This document shows, in pieces, positions 32,073 to 34,015 of a stretch of 34,015 bases of DNA. Under the pieces are notes generated by a model, which saw nothing but the letters and a program-made list of their open reading frames with translations, was not told the DNA's origin and did not search any database. The translations under genes were made by a program, and so were the position numbers. The number at the start of each line of letters is the position of its first letter. Within the stretch, counting starts at the first letter, position 1. The DNA comes from DATKZS01 sp035527835 [NCBI: bacterium] (GTDB lineage Bacteria; RBG-13-61-14): positions 1 through 34,015 of the forward strand of contig DATKZS010000061.1 of assembly GCA_035527835.1 (NCBI GenBank), written 5' to 3'.

Positions 32073-33095
32073 ATGAACAATAGCGAGATTTATTATTACC
32101 TCCGGAGCCGGATCCCGCGGGACCACGAGGCGCTGCTCGGGATGGTTGACGCCATGCGGGCCCAGGCCGGGCTCGACCGGGTGTACGCCGCCGGCGTGGT
32201 CACGCTTTCCAGCTTCTGCGTGCGCGACTGCATCTATTGCGGTTTCCGGGCGGACCAGGCGGAGCCGGGGCGGTTTCGGCTCAGTCGGAGCCAGATCATC
32301 GCGGCGACCGAACATGCGGCGAAGGCCGGCATCCGGTGCTTGATCCTGCGCTCGGGCGTTGATCCCGGGTTCCCCGACGATTCCGTGTCGGAGCTGGTGC
32401 GCGATTTGAGGTCCCGCTTCGGGTTCCACATCGCCGTTTCCATGGGCGAGCGCGAGCTGCCGGTGTACCGGAAGTGGATGGAGGCGGGCGCGGAGTTTTA
32501 TTGGCTTCGGCACGAGACCTGCGACCCCCACCTCTACCGGCGCATCCGGCCTTCCATGTACTGGGTTGACCGCATCCGCAGCCTGGACGCGCTCAAGCAG
32601 TCGGGGTTCCGCGTCGGGACCGGGATCCTGGTCGGCATGCCCAATCAGAGCTGCGAGAGCCTGGTGGAGGACATCATGCTTTTCGCGGAGCCGCACGTGG
32701 CCGGCATCGTGATCGAGCCGTACCAGCCGCCCCACGATTCCCCCGGCTACCACCTAATCCAGAAGCCGGAAAACATGATCGTCGAGCCCGACCTGGCCAC
32801 CATGCAAAAAGTCATCGCCGCCACCAGGATCTCCAAGCCGAACTCCATGATCCCCATCACCAACGCCCACGCCCGGCTCTATAACGCCCTCGAAAACAAC
32901 CACCTCTTCCGCGCCGGGGCCAACGGCGTCATCTTCGACTTCACGCCCCCCGAACACGCCATGCCCGAGCACGCCGCCCCCTTCAGCGGAGTCCCCGCCG
33001 CCCCCGACGCCATCCCCCGCGCCCGAAACCAACTCAAGGAAATGGGGTTGGAAATGATTTTCTCGCCGCCCGAGTGCTTTGTCTCACCGGCCTGA
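32073..33095 (+). CDS. radical SAM enzyme, HydE/BioB-like
   Basis: A 340-residue radical S-adenosylmethionine enzyme. The cluster-binding motif is FCVRDCIYCGFR, C-x3-C-x2-C at Cys49, 53 and 56. What follows resembles HydE, PylB and biotin synthase: PGRFRLSRSQIIAATEHAAKAG, LILRSGVDPGF, IAVSMGERELPVYRKWMEAGAE, YWLRHETCDPHLYRRIRPSM (the HETxDPxLY pattern of HydE), and GFRVGTGILVGMPNQ. HydE helps assemble the [FeFe]-hydrogenase H-cluster, but no hydrogenase, HydF or HydG gene lies here, so it may be a related enzyme with another substrate. The ribosome site is weak. It is bounded by the tRNA terminator and the AGGCTTG hairpin, so probably monocistronic. Confidence 0.8.
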   Translation: MNNSEIYYYLRSRIPRDHEALLGMVDAMRAQAGLDRVYAAGVVTLSSFCVRDCIYCGFRADQAEPGRFRLSRSQIIAATEHAAKAGIRCLILRSGVDPGFPDDSVSELVRDLRSRFGFHIAVSMGERELPVYRKWMEAGAEFYWLRHETCDPHLYRRIRPSMYWVDRIRSLDALKQSGFRVGTGILVGMPNQSCESLVEDIMLFAEPHVAGIVIEPYQPPHDSPGYHLIQKPENMIVEPDLATMQKVIAATRISKPNSMIPITNAHARLYNALENNHLFRAGANGVIFDFTPPEHAMPEHAAPFSGVPAAPDAIPRARNQLKEMGLEMIFSPPECFVSPA

Positions 33096-33098
33096 CGA

Positions 33099-33187
33099 GA
33101 AGGCTTGAGGCTTGAGGCTTGGGGCTTGAGGCTTGAGGGAGAAGACCGCCATTCCTCAACCCTCACGCCCCAAGCCCCAAGCCTTCT
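33099..33187. repeat. AGGCTTG-unit long inverted repeat
   Basis: The left arm (33099-33140) contains five tandem seven- or eight-base units of the form AGGCTTG(A/G)GGCTTG. The right arm (33154-33187) ends CCCCAAGCCCCAAGCCTTCT. AGAAGGCTTG at the outer left pairs exactly with CAAGCCTTCT at the outer right. It follows the radical SAM gene by a few bases and overlaps the start of the mobA promoter region. Architecture matches the other unit-repeat hairpins in this window, although the sequence is unrelated. Confidence 0.7.
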
Positions 33188-33216
33188 TTGACCCTTCCCG
33201 GTTATCAAGGCACAAT
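33188..33216 (+). promoter_or_regulatory. promoter of mobA
   Basis: TTGACC (33188-33193), 17 bp, CACAAT (33211-33216), with predicted start near 33223. This lies after the ATG at 33217 and so favours the ATG at 33241 as the true start of mobA. Confidence 0.5.
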
Positions 33217-33240
33217 ATGCATTCAAGAGATCGCGGGCGG

Positions 33241-33864
33241 ATGAACGATAAGCAGGCCAGGGAAACAAAGATAGTAGGAGTCGCGGCGGTCATTATGGCG
33301 GGCGGGCGGGGCCGGCGCATGGGCCGGGAGAAGTGCTTGATCGAGTTCGGCGGTAAAACGCTCCTCGCCTGGATGGTGGAGGGCGCGCAACGGGTGTTCG
33401 AGCGCGTCATCATCTCCGGCCCGGCCGGGCTGGCGCGTCCGGGCGTGCCGGCATTCCCGGATGAGCGGCCCGGAGCGGGCCCGCTGGCCGGGATCATGGC
33501 CGGGCTCAAAGCCGCGGGCACGCCCTGGATCATGGCGCTGCCCTGCGACTCGCCGTTCGTGCCCGAGCTCTTCCTGCGCGGCATGGCCTCGCTGGCCTCG
33601 GGCCACGACGTGGTGGTGCCCCGGCGGGGCGAGTGGTTCGAGCCGTTGCACGCGCTTTACTCGGTCCGCTGCCTGCCGTACGTCGAGCGGCTGATAGGAC
33701 AGGGCGAGCGCCGGATCATCACCCTGTATGACCTGGTCAAGACCCGCGAGGTCGGGCCCGAGCTCGTGAGCCGGTGGGACCCCCACGACCTCGCCTTCTT
33801 CAACATCAACACCCCCGCCGACCTTGCCCGGGCCCAGGCGATCCTGGCCGGTTCCCGGAGCTGA
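33241..33864 (+). CDS. mobA: molybdenum cofactor guanylyltransferase
   Basis: A 207-residue nucleotidyltransferase that attaches GMP to molybdopterin to make the guanine dinucleotide cofactor of bacterial molybdo-enzymes. It has AVIMAGGRGRRMGREKCLIEFGGKTLL (read as AVIMAGG then RRMGREK and FGGKTLL), PGAGPLAGIMAGL, the metal-binding ALPCDSPFVP, and FFNINTPADLARA at the C terminus, all family features in order. The start at 33241 is set by the promoter position and by the family's short N terminus. Upstream in-frame starts at 33217 and 33133 are less likely. The ribosome site is weak (GGGCGG directly before the ATG). It points to the use of molybdenum or tungsten enzymes in the organism. Confidence 0.92.
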   Translation: MNDKQARETKIVGVAAVIMAGGRGRRMGREKCLIEFGGKTLLAWMVEGAQRVFERVIISGPAGLARPGVPAFPDERPGAGPLAGIMAGLKAAGTPWIMALPCDSPFVPELFLRGMASLASGHDVVVPRRGEWFEPLHALYSVRCLPYVERLIGQGERRIITLYDLVKTREVGPELVSRWDPHDLAFFNINTPADLARAQAILAGSRS

Positions 33865-33906
33865 TCCCTGGAACTGGTTTCATAACCAGAACAACCATCT
33901 CAGACC

Positions 33907-34015
33907 ACTCTTGTCCAAAATAGGCCGTAAGAAAACCGCCAAGACGCCAAGAGCGCCAAGGATCGCCAAGTAAAACCTGATGTTTCTTGGCGGCCCGGCA
34001 AAGAACAGCTCCGGA
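33907..34015. repeat. GCCAAGA-unit inverted repeat, copy 4, with conserved flank
   Basis: ACTCTTGTCCAAAATA (33907-33922) is followed by GTAAGAAAA and the left arm with CCGCCAAGACGCCAAGAGCG (33936-33955), then a right arm beginning TTTCTTGGCGG (33983-33993) near the window edge. The flank TGTCCAAAATA, GTAAGAAAA and CGCCAAGACGCCAAGA is also found, on the other strand, at 120 down to about 70. The element therefore seems to include more than the hairpin alone. It follows mobA and may terminate it. Confidence 0.7.

Noticed and set aside
33099-33187. CRISPR array or simple microsatellite
   Set aside because: The repeated AGGCTTG units have no spacers, and the complementary right arm shows it is an inverted repeat.

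Overview
The window is a GC-rich (by eye about 60-65 percent) bacterial chromosomal segment with dense, well-spaced genes. The lipobox-bearing lipoproteins, the BamE-like domain, the YfhO-type and GT-C glycosyltransferases, the HydE-like radical SAM protein, MobA and the large multi-sensor kinases fit an uncultured, probably anaerobic, diderm bacterium, for example Desulfobacterota-like or a neighbouring candidate phylum. I cannot place it more precisely. Intergenic spaces hold long imperfect hairpins built from short repeated units, which I recall as common in environmental genomes of that kind.

Layout. 1-2.3 kb: a small membrane protein, a cluster of REP-like hairpins, and a zinc/cadmium-type CDF exporter. 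The exporter is translationally coupled to a 53-codon internally deleted ArsC-type arsenate reductase relic. 2.3-3.2 kb: a divergent FMN nitronate-monooxygenase-like gene. 3.3-9.8 kb: surface-glycan genes, a large YfhO-family membrane protein facing away from a tightly overlapping run of two GT2 glycosyltransferases and one GT39-type membrane glycosyltransferase. 9.9-11.6 kb: a three-gene operon of two DUF488 proteins and a dual-OB-like protein. 11.7-13.6 kb: a secreted lipoprotein metallophosphoesterase. 13.7-20.7 kb: a six-gene, one-direction, largely overlapping two-component cluster with two histidine kinases and five receiver domains, one of them fused to a MshEN-type domain, and no DNA-binding output. 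20.7-21.5 kb: non-coding, with a nested palindromic element. 21.5-22.9 kb: a YeiH-type transporter. 22.9-24.4 kb: a HigB/HigA toxin-antitoxin pair whose antitoxin carries an ImmA/IrrE-like HExxH peptidase domain. 24.4-26.3 kb: two single-pass envelope-type proteins and a tiny Asp/Val/Cys-rich lipoprotein. 26.7-29.2 kb: the energising half of an ECF vitamin/metal transporter (EcfT plus fused EcfA-EcfA) with no substrate component nearby. 29.3-34.0 kb: aroE, glpK, tRNA-Val(CAC), a HydE-like radical SAM enzyme and mobA.

How the genes fit together. The glycosyltransferase run and the YfhO protein look like one divergently transcribed envelope-glycan locus. The six-gene phosphorelay appears to be a single operon that passes phosphate among receivers and may end in c-di-GMP or protein-protein control rather than transcription. 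The DUF488/dual-OB trio is a conserved-looking but functionally unassigned module and the best candidate here for a poorly described system. Several sigma-70-like promoters (TTGxxx, 17 bp, TAxxxT) can be read directly. Three of them (higB, the metallophosphoesterase and the first DUF488 gene) place the start site within about 0-4 nt of the start codon, suggesting leaderless mRNAs.

All family calls were made by reading motifs in translations. No database search or folding program was run.
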